NCBI GenBank assembly: GCA_029204225.1
Contig: CM055108.1
Coordinates: 2,946,348-3,010,347, forward strand
From: Diphasiastrum complanatum
Taxonomy: Eukaryota; Streptophyta; Lycopodiopsida; Lycopodiales; Lycopodiaceae
Length of the DNA: 64,000 nucleotides
Direction of reading: 5' to 3'
Shown here: positions 11,457-23,817 of the stretch, in pieces
How positions within the stretch are numbered: the stretch's first letter is position 1
How the letters are laid out: every line of letters starts with the position of its first letter
Notes under the pieces: generated by a model
The model's database searches: none
What the model was told of the DNA's origin: nothing
Seen by the model: only the letters and a program-made list of their open reading frames with translations
Made by a program: the position numbers and the translations under genes

Positions 11457-13712
11457 GCTCCCTCTCAAAGCATGTTAGCTTTACGATCCCAAGACTGCTC
11501 CTGTCTCTCAAAAAGTCCTTTGTCCAGGGCTTTGGTGAAGATGTCAACAACCATGTCTTTCGTTCCGATGAAGGTGGTTTACAACATCTTCTTTTCAATT
11601 AGATCCCTGATCAAGTGATAGTTGATCGCAATGTGCTTCGTTCTAGAATGGAACACGAGATCTTTCGTCAGGTGTATTGCAAAGGTGTTGTCCATCTGCA
11701 AGACCAGAGGCTCGTTCCTTGTTTCGTCCAATTCGTCCAGGAACTGCCTTGGCCAGATTATCTCGTTGGCCATCTTTGCTGCTGCAACGTACTCTACTTC
11801 GCAGGATGACTGGGCCACAATGGTCAACTGTTGCTCCTGATGCGATGGTGTATCCTCTTGAGACGCTTTTGCAATTGTCCTTGAGAGATGCTCAGCTAGC
11901 ATCGTTGTAGGAAAGTATCCTGAAAATTGCATCACGACAATAACACAAGCCATAATCCCTCACTAATTGAAGATACTGCAACATCCGTTTTGCAATCTTC
12001 CAATGTGTTGAGCCTGGATTCGTGCAGAATTGGCTCATTCTGAATACTGCATAAGCAATATCAGGTGTGTTGTCAGCAAGGTACATCAGTGATCCTATCA
12101 GCTTCCTGTAAGGTGTGAGCTGCATCTGTTCTCTCTCTTTCTCAGTCTTCGGACAATCATCACTTGTCAGCACCGCCCCTACGAGCATTGGAGTATTTGC
12201 TCCTCTGCAGTTCAGCATCCCAAAGTCCTCTAGGATCTTATGGGTGTATCTGGACTGGTGAAGATATAGCGTACTTCCCTCGTAGTCCCTTTCAATTTGT
12301 AAAACTAGGCAACACATGGCTTCTCCCAAATCCACGATCTCGAAATGTTTCGCGATGTTAGTCTTCACTTCAGCAATTAGCTGCTCACTCCTGCAAAGTA
12401 TCAGAGTGTCATCCATATACACAACCACAATAATGATCTGCCCATACATTGGAATCAGCCGACATAGGCTTGAATCCCAATGATTTCAGGGCTTGATCTT
12501 TCTTCTTGTACCATTGTCGGGCTGATTGTTTCAGACCGTAGATGCTTCTATGCATTCTGCATGCATAGTCAGAAAGTGAATTTGAGACATATCATGGGGG
12601 TTGATCCATATAGACCTCTTCGTCTAGTTCGCCGTGCAAGAAGGCTGTTTTCTCATCCACAATGTAGATCCTGAGGTCATAAGCTGCTGCATATGCAAAT
12701 AACAGACGTAGGAATGAATGTTTGACGACAGGAGAGAAGGTTTCAGAGTAGTCAATATCATATCTCTGAGAAAATCCCTTCGCTACTAGTCTTGCCTTAT
12801 ATTTCGTCACATCTCCATCTGGTCCGTATTTGAGCTTGAAAACCCATTTGCATTTGACAGTCTTGCGCTTATGTGGTAATGGCTACAACGTCCATACGTG
12901 ATTCTTTCTCATGGACTCCATCTATTCGTTCATGGCCTGGATCCATCTGTCCTTTTCTAGACACTCAATCACTTCCTCGAAAGTATGTGGTTCACCACTG
13001 AATCCGCAGAACTCTTCTGATGTAGAAGCGGAGCTGCCTGGCACGTATCTTGTTGGGGTTCTTTGTGGTCTTGTCGACCTTCTAGGAGATCCTCTTGGGA
13101 CAACAATGCCTTTGCTTTTGTCTGTTCCGTTCGGTCCGAAACCATCTTGGTTTACAGGTACTGTAGCAGTAGGCTGCCTCTCGAATCTCTCTTCTTCAGA
13201 TTCGTCGTTTGAATGGGAGACGACTCGAAAATCTTTGTTTTCGTGTTCGTCATTTGCTCCCTCTATCACTGGCGACAGGTCATAGTACTGTCTCTCTAGA
13301 ACTTCGTAGCTGATAGGATCGTCATTGGCCATTATCCTGTTCTCATCAAATCTAACATCTCTCACTGTTTTCACAGTGTTCGTGTCTAGCATGTAGACTC
13401 TGTAGTATGACGAGTTGTTGTCATAATCTACCAGGAATCTCTGCTCGGCTTTCTCATCAAGCTTCTTTCGAAGCTTATCTGGAATATGTGCATAAGCTAC
13501 ACATCCAAAGATTCTTACGTGAGACAAGTTGGGCTTTCTACCCCACCATAGCTCGTGTGATGTCGTGTGAGGGACACAAGACTTACATGTTCTGTTTTGG
13601 ATGTATGCGGCTGTAGCTGCTGCTTCAGCCCACAGTACCTTGGAGCCTTCGAGTAGGCCATCATACATCTGGCTGCTTCCATCAAGATCCTGTTCTTTCT
13701 TTCAGCAACACT
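11457..13712 (-). pseudogene. Copia element C: integrase tail, RT, RNase H
   Basis: Minus strand. It begins inside the integrase (about 13712, AERKNRILMEAARCMMAYSK) where it is cut by unrelated DNA. A long frame (12922-13668) covers the integrase tail and linker with DKLRKKLDEKAEQ. RT follows: FSQRYDIDYSETFSPVV (12592-12810) and YMDDTLILC (11892-12449). RNase H (11579-11953) has MANEIIWPRQFLDELDE and QMDNTFAIHLTKD. The polypurine tract lies next to the LTR at 11456. Several frame breaks make it inactive. The YMDD variant at the RT active site differs from YVDD in element A. Confidence 0.87.
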
Positions 13713-13830
13713 CACAAGGTATACTCTTGAGTCTTCTTGTCTTCTAATGCAAGAACCGACATCAGTCAATGAGGCACTTAGCCAACCAGACTCTAATCTC
13801 CGGAGAGAAGCAATGGACATAGAGTCTAGA

Positions 13831-14005
13831 AGTGGCATTTTCTCTCTCTACCCGAGGAGAGGAGCTTTTTGGGACTTAGTTTATTTCATGAAGTCATCCA
13901 CACGTGTGAAACACCTTTTGGTAATGAATGAATGCATGTAGAATGGTTTTTTTGCCTTAGATCTTGTCATTGATGATCTTAGATTTCAATCAATAGGTGA
14001 CCTCT
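13831..14005. repeat. Dispersed repeat, copy 1
   Basis: About 170 bp closely matching 24552-24720 in the same orientation. Shared segments include GAGGAGAGGAGCTT, GGGACTTAGTTTATTTCATG and GTAATGAATGAATGCATG. The similarity stops at both ends. The two copies enclose gypsy G and copia F. Identity is unknown; it could be an LTR end or a short non-autonomous repeat. Confidence 0.85.
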
Positions 14006-14860
14006 ATGCAAAACGAATGGTGGTTTGCCCAAGAAGATGGATCGTTACTGTCGACAGGGAATAATGACCTCTTTAGAAGATGTCATTGCCTCTGCCGAAT
14101 ATTATAAAACTTCTCGAATTCCTCGTAGGCGGAGGAACAAGAGAAAAAAAAGTAAAAAGCATAAATCAAAGGGAACGGAAGAGTCTGAATCATCTACCGA
14201 GTCTGAATCAGAATCCGACTTAGCAGATGAGGAAGAGTCTTCAGATTATTCATCCTATTCTTCTTCGTCAAAAGAAGAATCTTCTTATAGGAAATCAAAG
14301 AGTAAGAATTCAGATAGGAAAAAGAGAAAGGAGAAGTCCGACGAGATGGATACATTAAGAAAGAGTGTTGAGATATTAGCAAAGAAAATGGGCGATTTAA
14401 AAGGCTAGATGTCCGACGTTAAGGCCAAGCGCAATAAAGCGTAATCTAACGCCATCATTTGGTGTACCGCTTGCGGGAAGGAAGGTCATTCTAAGATTAA
14501 CTGTTCCAATTTACAGACTAACTATTTAGAAGAGGAATTATTCTTCTGTCCGATTAGTAACCATAGGAGGTAGCTTATACTGCAACTCCTTCTAACCAAA
14601 AGGGAACGGAAGAGTTTGAATCATCTACCGAGTTTGAATTAGAATCCGACTCAGCAGATGAGGAAGAGTCTTCAGATTATTCGTCCTATTCTTCTTCGTC
14701 AAAAGAAGAATCTTCTTATAGGAAATAGAAGAGTAAGAATTCAGATAGGAAAAAGAGAATAGAGAAGTCCGACAAGATGGATACATTAAGAAAGAGTGTG
14801 AGATATTAACAAAGAAAATGGGCGATTTAGAAGTCAAAATGTCCGACGTTAGTACCTAAG
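14006..14860 (+). pseudogene. Gypsy G gag C-terminal region with internal duplication
   Basis: Frame 14025-14408 encodes a basic then Ser/Glu-rich segment: RRRRNKRKKSKKHKSKG, followed by runs of Ser, Glu and Asp. A CCHC zinc knuckle (CTACGKEGHSKINC, about 14462-14505) follows, as expected of a gag nucleocapsid. The block 14169-14420 is repeated at 14600-14852 with a few substitutions, one creating a stop and one a frameshift. The repeated unit carries no second knuckle. No 5' LTR or gag N-terminus is found, so the element is 5' truncated. Confidence 0.75.
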
Positions 14861-15960
14861 GAGAAAACAGGTAAGATTAGAGTCTGCCAAGACTTTAGAA
14901 AACTAAATGCTGTTACAGCAAAGGATTATCATCCTCTGTCTTATACAAATACCATTCTTGACCAGGTAGCTGGTCATGAACATTATAGCTTTTTAGATGG
15001 CTTCTCAAGTTACATTCAAGTTTTCATTAGAGAGGAAGATAGATCCAAGACCACTTCTACCACTAATTGGGGGACGTACGCTTACATGCGAATGCCCTTT
15101 GGTCTTTGTAACGCACCTGTCACATTTCAACGTATGATGACAAACATTTTTCAAAAAAAAATTACGTAAGTTTTTAGAAATTTTTATGGATGACTTTTGT
15201 GTCTATTTGTCAACTAAAGATCATTTAGACGTCTTAGAAAAGACCTTGAAAAGATGTCAAGAGACATCTCTCAAATTGCATCCTTCCAAGGAAATTAGGG
15301 AAGGCATCTTGTTAGGCCATAAAGTTTTGAAGGACGACATTCAAGCCGGCATCGAAAAAGTTAAAATGATTTTAGAATTGTTAAAACCAACCAACTTATG
15401 AGAGCTTAGAGGATTTCTAGGACATGTAGGATATTATCGTAGGATAAATAAGGACTATGCAATAGTAGTAACTCCCTTAACCGGTTTATTAAAGAAATCT
15501 GTTGAGTATCATTGGCCCCAAGAACATGAAAAAGCTTTCGAAAAGCTAAAGCAGTCATTAGTAGAAGCGACTGGAGTTAGACCTCCAAATTGGTCACGTA
15601 TATGTAGACACTTCATCATTTGCAATCAGTGTAGTGCTTAGTCAGAAAGATGACCAAAACATAGATTACCCAATTTATTATGCTAGTAGACAACTAGCAG
15701 CATCAAAAAAGAATTATTTCGCTACAGATTGTAAAGCATTAGGATTGATTTATTCAGTTAAGAAATTTAGACATTATCTTTTAGGATACCCTTTGCTTTT
15801 TATGTAGATCACTGTGCATTGAAATATTTAGTGAATAAACCTAATCTTTCAAGAAGGGTAGCTAGATGGGTATTGTTATTAGATGAGTTTAATTATGAAG
15901 TGGAGTTAAGGACTTTCGGATGAACACATAATGCGCATCCAATCGGAAACATCAATTTAT
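14861..15960 (+). pseudogene. Gypsy G reverse transcriptase and RNase H, broken
   Basis: Matches Ty3-gypsy RT of the non-chromovirus Tat/Athila type: KIRVCQDFRKLNAVTAKDYHP, MPFGLCNAPVTFQRMM and the active site FMDDFCVY (about 15183). Downstream is ELRGFLGHVGYYRR. RNase H is recognisable in pieces at 15620-15900 (YYASRQLAAS, FRHYLLGYP, DHCALKYLVNKPNLSRR). Several single-base indels and stops occur, for example around 15170 and 15600. It encodes no intact enzyme. Confidence 0.85.
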
Positions 15961-16962
15961 ATGGATATTATTAATTTTTTACAAGATCAGATTTATCCTG
16001 ATCATTTTAATAAAAAGCAAAAAACTATTTTTCTTTCAAAAGTAGGACCTTATACGATTATAGATAAAATGTGATCCATGTCAGAGGATGAGGAAACCCA
16101 GCTTCGCGACACATTGGCCACTTACACCGATTATTCCTTTAGCGCCTTTTGAGAAGTGGGGGATAGACTTTGTAGGGCCTATCAAACCGACCACTCGTAA
16201 AACCCGTCGACGTTACATCCTTGTTGCTATAGATTATGCTACCAAAATGGTAGAGGCTGAAGCCACAATTAAAAACGATGCTAAGACTATAGCAAAGTTT
16301 TTATTCTAAAACATTATCATACGTTATGGATGTCTCTTAGAAATCGTTAGTGACAGGGGAACCCATTTTTTTAACCGAACTATTAAAGCTATGTTATCTT
16401 ATTTTTCCATCATACATCGTCAAACCACTCCATATAATCCTATAGCAAATGGACTTATTGAGCGAACAAACGAAATTTTGTGTAAAAAACAGAAACACAT
16501 TCTTCTGATTGGGAATAGAACTTACCATCTGTCTTATGGGCATATAGAACTACCGAGAAGTGAAATGTATCTCATACTACCCATAGAATTCGAAGTTCCA
16601 ACCTTTTGCATTAACAATGAGAAACGAATGGATGAAAATGACAGCCTTCAAGAGCGAATGATAGCTTTGACGCAACTAGAGGAGAATCGTTGTCTTTCGT
16701 TAATCGAGACTGAATGAGTGCAGAATAAAAGAAAAGAAATTTTTTATCAATCTATTAAAAAAATAAAAATTAAATGTAGAGACTACGTGTTTCTGTATGA
16801 CAACAGACACATGTTGTTTCCTGGGAAATTGCATACCAGAGATGAGACCTTACAAAGTCATGAAAGTTTTTAACAATGGATCATTTCAGCTAGCCAATCT
16901 CGAAGGACATTTACTTGATACTCGAGTAAATGGATCAAGAGTGAAGCGCTACTATGACTAAT
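15961..16962 (+). pseudogene. Gypsy G integrase, broken
   Basis: Contains the end of the HHCC zinc-binding region (CDPCQRMRKPS), then the core: EKWGIDFVGPIKPTTRKTRRRY, IVSDRGTHFFN (second catalytic Asp) and TTPYNPIANGLIERTNE (third catalytic Glu). The C-terminal end is VNGSRVKRYYD at about 16925-16960. A stop at 16306-16308 and frameshifts separate the parts. No chromodomain is present, in agreement with the Tat/Athila-like assignment. Element I at 63257 shares this integrase type. Confidence 0.85.
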
Positions 16963-16967
16963 TTCCG

Positions 16968-17400
16968 ATGGATATGACAAAGTTCAGTTTTTTCGAAATA
17001 TGCAAAAAATACGACATTGTTCGCATTTCATCCAACTCGTTATTTCCAGTTTTTGAAACTGTGAAAAACCCGACACTTTCGTTCCATCCTTTACCTTCGG
17101 AAAATTTGCAAAAAATCGACATTTTCGTTAGTACGATGCCATGTCTATTTGTTTCCACAATGTTTCAACATATGAGACATACGCGAAGAATCCGACATCT
17201 TCGCTTCATCAATAATTTTCACTATATTTTCCGAAAAAAGCGACACTATTTTGGAATTTGCTATGTTAGTAAATCCAGCATTTTGGGAAAGCGAAAATTG
17301 CGACACTTGAACCTTCACATTTTTCGGGATTACTTTTGGCACTTCACCTTCACAAATTCCGTTCATATATTTCGATGAAAAAAGCAACAGTCTTCGTCGC
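16968..17400 (+). repeat. Irregular array of A-rich/CGACA(C/T)T motifs
   Basis: Seven copies of an A-run followed by a CGACAT or CGACAC core (last one CAACAG), often followed by TTTCG, at about 17012, 17071, 17117, 17193, 17241, 17301 and 17383. Spacing is 46-82 bp. It fills the gap between integrase and the post-integrase ORF of G. Function unknown. Confidence 0.6.
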
Positions 17401-17749
17401 CAATATTATATACATCGTTTCATAGATTGTACTATTTATTTTTGCAGTTCAATACTCATGAATACCAAGCTGAACTTTTGTGAACTGAGAGAAGCATTTG
17501 TGTATTTATTTTATTCTTTTTATTTTATTTTCTTTTAGGACTAGATACTTTATTTTTGAGCCTGTACCTTCAAAGTGAGGACACGCTTTCATGAGTACCA
17601 ATCTAATCCGTCGATATATCATCAATACACCGAATACTTCAAACACTTCTGCTTTTCATTTATCTTTTCCATCACTCTTTGCTTTCTGTTTTTGCAATCC
17701 TTATGATCAAGCTCTCTTCTGCCATCGCTAGTTTACTATTACTACTGCC

Positions 17750-18627
17750 ATGGCTATCGTTTTTAAAACACATCCTAAACCAGTGCTACCAGTTTTACAA
17801 CCCTTTGCTGTTAGAGCTCAGATTGACGAATTACTCCAATTGGATCCTTCAGTCATTATAACGGATCTTTGTCATGAATTCATTCGAAATATTGATGAAA
17901 TTGATGACGGACATATTCGTAGTATTGTCCGTAATTAAAAGATTGTTATTACTAAGAGTTTTTATTGTCGTGCATTAGGCTTGCCTATTGATGGCACAAT
18001 TCCAGTCACAAAGCCCGACGACATTACTAGAAGCGGAGCTTTTCAAGAGGAAGCATACCTTCAGAAGAGAGGATATATGTTGTCTTATATTAGAAACCCA
18101 AATCTCAAGAGTTTTGTTCATTTTGCTCTTGCTTCAATCTTCTTCTTACCGGAACAAGAGTATACCATTTCCAATTAAAACATGGGATATCTGCTAAGAG
18201 CCTTAGACGGAGTGCATATTGCATTTGGACAGATTGCAATCAATTCTGTAAATTGATAAAAGATCAACACTATTCAAGGCTCGGATTACAATTTGGGATT
18301 TTATGTATGCATGCTGGAGTCTTGATTGTGCAGGAGGATATCATGATAGCTCCGGTGCAGTAAGTAGCATATTTATCTTTTGAAGAAGCTGACTCCCAGA
18401 TGCAGACATCGAAGGCGACCTCAACTAAACTTGTTGAATCATCATCATCAACACAGAAGAATTCTAGTTCAGTGAGAGGATTCTCACCTTCATCACTCTA
18501 TTTTCTTCAAGAAATCAGCCAGCCGAAAAAGACAAAGAAGAACTTGAAGACAATGTTTGCGAGTTGTTGCACAGTTGAGGAAGGAGATATGTGGAGGCCT
18601 TTGATTCCACATTATCCTATTATATAA
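17750..18627 (+). pseudogene. Post-integrase ORF remnant of gypsy G
   Basis: A set of collinear frames. 17750-17938 has KTHPKPVLPVLQPFAVRAQ and IDEIDDGHIRSIVRN; 17981-18178 has LQKRGYMLSYIRNPNLKSFVHFALA (shown in part); a further stretch lies at 18268-18360; and a Ser/Thr-rich end (18400-18627) has QPKKTKKNLKTM. In-frame stops separate the pieces. It lies between integrase and the 3' end, where Athila-type elements carry an extra ORF. I see no signal peptide or membrane segment supporting an envelope-like protein. It may correspond to the plant-transposon proteins of unknown function found in such elements, but the family is not identified. Confidence 0.55.
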
Positions 18628-19330
18628 TGTAAATTTTTGAATTTTTGTACATGTAAATATGCTATAGAGTCGAAATTCATGTAAAGGCCTATTTGCATCT
18701 TGTAAATACATTGCAATTAAGAGTGCACGACGTTGTAGAGCGACACGCCGAAGAGCTATGTATTCATTTCCAATCGCTATCCCAATGATTGGAGAGCAAA
18801 GCTCAGGCCGGTGTTCATTCCTATAAGGGCGACACTCTGTGCCATTGTACATACGCACAGATTTGAGTATCAATAGAGAGAAAAGAGCCATTTTCTATAA
18901 GCTTGAGCATTCATTTCCTCTACTATCTCTTACAACATTACTTTTTATCAATTGAGTGAATACACTCTGAGATAATTTGTAACAAATTGTGATACTTGTC
19001 TGTCTGCGTCACACTCCTTTCATCTTTTACTGAATTTCAGTTACTCTAACTTGAATTTTCAGGCGTCACCAGAGAGCGAGAATATTAATTAATGTGTGCA
19101 AAAAATTAGCCGAAGCTATTAAGCATAACCATAAGCAAAACTTCTTTCAATTTTGAATGAGCTATGTGTTCGGATAACAAACTTGTCTGATGCTCTGTTC
19201 TGTTTGCTTCCTATGATAAGAACTAATTCCTTGTGTTCGATTAAGAGGAATCATTAGTCAAACTGATTCTGTTTGATGAATCTATTTGCTAGTTGTTCTT
19301 TGATCGGATTGCTTACTGTTATCCTAAAAG
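18628..19330. other. Probable 3' end/LTR of gypsy G; no gene
   Basis: Follows the post-integrase ORF. CGACAC motifs like those of the array recur at about 18741 and 18830. An LTR is expected here, but without a 5' copy its limits cannot be set. The right limit is the copia F terminus at about 19331. Confidence 0.4.
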
Positions 19331-19372
19331 CCTGTGAAAATTACTAAATTTTAACACTCCTCAATTTTTACA

Positions 19373-22300
19373 TTATACATCTATGGTATATCTATCTACA
19401 ACTCCTAAGACTGATCTTAACTTGATAAATGAAGCCTTTGGCAAGGCTTTAGTGAGTAGATCAACAAGGCAATCTGAAGAAGATACATGATATAGCTTGA
19501 TCTCCTTTGCTTGAACCTTTTCTCTCACAAAATAGTGAGCAATCTCTATGTGCTTGCTTCTTGCATGGAATGTGAGATTGGTTGCTAATGCTTGGCTTGA
19601 TTGGTTGTCACAATATATAATTGGCTGCTCTCGACCTCCATGACTTGCAACTCCACCAAAAGCCTCTTCAACCACAAGATCTCCTTGGTTGTTGAGGTTA
19701 GTGTCTTGTATTCCGACTTGGTTGAAGATAGAGAAATGGTGTCTTGCTTTTTGGAAAGCCAAGACACTATGCTTGCAAACTTAAGGTAACAAAAGCACTT
19801 GTGGACCTCCTATCCACTTTATTGCCTGCAAAATCAGCATCCGAATATGCTCTCAAGGCAATATTAGATTCTTGATACAAAATACCAAGCATTTTTCCAA
19901 TGACAAACCAATGGATTTTGCATAGATTGGCTTAGTTTACCTACACTATAACTCAGATCAGGCCTAGTTATAGTAAGATAGATTAAGGAGCCTACAATAG
20001 TGTGATGTCCTCAAACGATGCTTCATCATCACTATTAGAAACTTTCACATTTTGCTACATAGGAGTTTCTACTCCTTTACAATCTTTCATTTCAAATTTT
20101 TCTAAAATAGAAAAAGCATATTTGGATTGACAAATAAAACTCAAATCTTTGCTTCTTGATACTTCTATTCCTAATATGAAATGAAGATTACCAAGATCCA
20201 CCATCTTAAACTCTTTAGGCAATGATACTTTCACTTCTTGTATACCAACATGATCATTTCCACTAAGGATAATGTCATCTACATACAAAATGAGAATGAT
20301 GATTTTACCATCATTGAATTTTAAGTATAAAGAAGGATCATAAGCACTTACAACAAATCTTATAGAGTTCAAGAAAGCATTCAACCTAGAGTACCAAGCT
20401 CTAGGTGCTTGCTTAAGCCCATAAAGGCTTCTTAGCAACAAACACACTTTTTCTTCTTGATCTTCTTTGATGAAGCCCTCGAGTTGCCTCATGAAGATTT
20501 CCTCTTCCAAATAGCCATTGAGAAATGCATTAGTCACATCAAGTTGAAATAGAGGCCAATTGAAAGTAGTTGCAAGAGAAATGATCAACCTTATGGAAAC
20601 TAGTTTAGCAACAGGAGCAAAAGTTTCATCAAAGTCTACTCCCTTGTTTTGTAAGAACCCCTTTGTCACTAGCCTTGCCTTGTATTTGTTGATGCTCCCA
20701 TCTTGATTGTACTTCAATCTAAAGATTCATTTGCACTCAAGTGGTTTTCTTCCATGAGGAAGATCCACAAGCTTCCATGTATGATTCCCCATAAGAGCAT
20801 CATACTCTTTTTGCATGGCATCCCTCCATTCTTGTGACTCCATAGCTCAACTCGGCTCATCAAACATAGATGTTAGAAAAGTGTAAGAGGTAAGTGAATG
20901 AAGATCTTCACTTTGTTCACCTTTGTCAACACAAGTGAGCCTTGATGGCTCGGCCTTCCTTCTTGTAGACCTCCTTGGAGTCCTCGGGTTTTGAGGTGGA
21001 TCCTCAAAATCTTAATCACATGTAGGCTCCTCCTCAAATCTTGCAAGATCCTTGACATAAGATGGATTAGAAACACTTTCATTCAACTTACCTTCATCAA
21101 ATGTAACATCTCTACTCACTAAAATCTTTTTAGTAATTGGATTATAGACTCTATATCAATCCTTTTAGTGATTGGATTATAGACTCTATATCCTTTGTTA
21201 TTTTCAGCATAACCAACAAAGATCCCCTTTATGGAAGTAGGATCATCTTTTTTTCTTGTATCTAATGCTTGAAAAACATAGCAAGTAGATCCAAACATTC
21301 TAAGATCTTTGAGATTCGGCTTCTTACAAAATAGAGCCTCATAAGATGTTATGCCTCCAATGGGCTTACATGGCAATCTATTACATAAATAAGTTGCACA
21401 AACAATGGCCTCTCCCCAAAATGACTTAGGTAGAGATGAATCTAGCCTAAAAAGCTTTTGCACACTCACAAAGAGTTCTATTCATTCTCTCGGCTATACC
21501 ATTTTGTTGAGGACTATAAGTACATTTAAGCTCTCTTTTAATGCCATTGGATTCACAAAACTCTATCATCTTGGTGGAGATATACTCTCCACCATTATCA
21601 CTCCTCAATACTTTTATTCTAGCATCAGGTTGATTCTCAATTAGAGTTTTGAACTTAACAAAAGCCTCAAACACTTTACTTTTGGAATCCAAAAGTTCAA
21701 TCCCAGTGTATCTAGAGTAATCATCAATAAAAGATACATACATAGATGCACCTCCATTAGATTCTTGAGAAAAAGAGTGCACATCACTATGAATGAGATC
21801 TAATGATTTTGTAGATCTAGTGGAAGATTTAACAAAAGGTAGCTTGTGTGCCTTAGAGAGGCCACAAGCTTCACATCTTTTTCCACACTTTGAGAGTGTC
21901 TTTGGAAGGCCGAGAGCAAGATCCTTGGTGCATAGCATCTCCATTCATTTGAAGTTGGGATGGCCCAACCTCTTATGCCATAGCTCCATTTGATTGAGCT
22001 CATCTTTAGCCATGTTCACACTTCCAAGAAAAACATTAGCATCAAGCTTAAAAAGCCTTCCTTGCTTGAATCCCTTTACAATGCAAGTATCATTCATCAT
22101 TATGGAACAAACACCTTGTTTAAAATTGACATCTAAACCATCATCCATCAATTGTCCTACACTTGACAAATTCTTAGTGAGTGTAGGAACATAGAGTACA
22201 TTATCTAGATCTACTCTTTTAGAGGATCCACGACTTAAGAGAATAGTTCCCACTCCATCTATTCTACATTCTTGATCACTTTCTGTTAGAATAGATTTTT

Positions 22301-22430
22301 TACAGTAGCCTACAAAAGGTACAAGAGTTGAGAAAAAATCCTTTTGGAATGTCATGTGGGAGCTAGCCCCACTATCAATCCACCATGTGTCATTGGAGTA
22401 GCTCTTGGATGTTGATGTAGATGCCATCAA
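19373..22430 (-). pseudogene. Copia F pol: protease, integrase, RT, RNase H
   Basis: Minus strand, in order. Protease has WWIDSGASSHM, with the GAG-pre-integrase segment ELWHKRLGHPN (21945-22430). Integrase has FVSFIDDYSRYTGI, LRSDNGGEY and SPQQNGIAERMNRT (21447-21944), then a tail (21119-21469). A linker is at 20873-21082. RT has YKARLVTKGFLQ, FQLDVTNAFLNG and LYVDDIIL (20055-20717). RNase H has SWLSKKQDTISLSSTKSEY and HARSKHIEIAHYFVREKV (19373-19767). It is broken by frameshifts between most blocks, but catalytic motifs remain legible, so it is younger than A-D. Confidence 0.88.
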
Positions 22431-23225
22431 GGATGAACCACTTCATCTTCATCTTCCTCAAGAGTGAGGTTGTCTTGCTTGTTCTCTCCTTGTGCATTCT
22501 TTTTCTTGTAACACTCGGCTGCAAAGTGCCCCTTCTTTCCACAAAAGAAGCACTTTAGTTTGGCTTTGTTCTTCTTTCCACCTTTGGAGCTTGATGGTTG
22601 ATCATCATTCTTGGTCTCCCTTGGTTGGATCTTTTGCTTTTCCTTTGCTTGAGAAGTTGGCCTTCTCATCACCATCATGCAACTTTAAGGAACCAATCCT
22701 TTGCTTGACATGAAGAATTCTACTCTCCTCGGTATCCAAGACCATTCAAAATGTTTTGAACAAGCTCATCATCTTGAATACCCTCACTTATGATGGAAAG
22801 TTCTTTATTGAGAGACTTTATCCTCAAGACATATTCTTGAGCACTCTCATCACTCCCTCTAATGTTTTGAAGAACTCTATTTCTTAACATAAGCACTCTA
22901 GAGGTATTTTTGGATTCATAAATCCCTTTTAGATACTTCCAAGCCACTTTGGCCGAGGTACAAGATGCCACTTCTTTTAGAAGTTCATTACTAACATTCA
23001 TTTTAGGCAATGTAATGCTAGTCTAGCTCTCTTTTTGTACCTTACTTGATCTTGCCCTCCTTGAGGTTCTTCTTCCTCTCCTATGACAAGATCATACATA
23101 TCTTGGAGCACTAGTAGTGACTCCATTCTAACTTTCCAAGTTGAATAATTACTAGAATTTAGCCTTTCACTAGCCTCAAGTAGATAGGCTCCAATTGAAC
23201 CCATTCTCTCTAGTAACAAGTACAA
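22427..23225 (-). pseudogene. Copia F gag
   Basis: Minus strand in three frames. The N-terminal part has LNSSNYSTWKVRMESLL (22998-23225, DUF4219/UBN2-type start). The middle has VAWKYLKGIYES and LNGLGYRGE (22720-23010). The CCHC zinc knuckle CFFCGKKGHFAAEC is in 22427-22678. Frame breaks near 23000 and 22700 make it non-functional. It is the nucleocapsid precursor of element F. Confidence 0.85.
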
Positions 23226-23801
23226 TAAATGTACTATTCAAAGGCTCTCCCTTCTCTCTTTCTTAGGATTTAGCAATAAAGCTACTCTCTTGAATCTAAC
23301 AAAACTCAAGAAGAAAGATCTATAATGATCTTAAACTCAAAAAGACTTAGGAAATTGAATTCTACACAATCTATTCAATTTAGAAACTCATATTTGACTC
23401 TTGGAAGTGCCAATGCCTTCCTATGGTGTTTAGAATGGATTTTAGCTTCACTCTTGAACTAAAAACATAAGCCTCAAAACTCACTCTCAATGATTTGGAG
23501 GTTTAATAAACTTCTAACACCATTCTACATCAAATCTTTCATGAGATCAATGGATTTTAACAAGCAAATAACTAGTTTCACTCTTCACAACTTGTTTGAA
23601 ACTCAAATCACAAAGATTTGGTGAAAGTACAACTCCAGCAGCCTCTCACACGTGTGAGAAGTACATCTGAACTTTACACACTAATCTGAATCTCAACTTC
23701 ACAAGTAAACTATTAGTAAAGGTCACCCTCCTTCAAAATTATTCTAGCACCAATGTTTTCACCAAAATGAAGATATTTGGATCATCATCTAATCTCTTCG
23801 A

Positions 23802-23817
23802 CTTGGCTTTGATACCA
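23802..23817 (-). other. Primer-binding site of copia F
   Basis: On the minus strand TGGTATCAAAGCCAAG, one change from the usual plant initiator-Met tRNA complement (TGGTATCAGAGCC). It follows directly on the 5' LTR. Confidence 0.8.

Noticed and set aside
14025-18627. Endogenous pararetrovirus (caulimovirid) reading of the RT region
   Set aside because: A recognisable integrase follows RT/RNase H, and no movement-protein region is seen, so a gypsy retrotransposon fits better.
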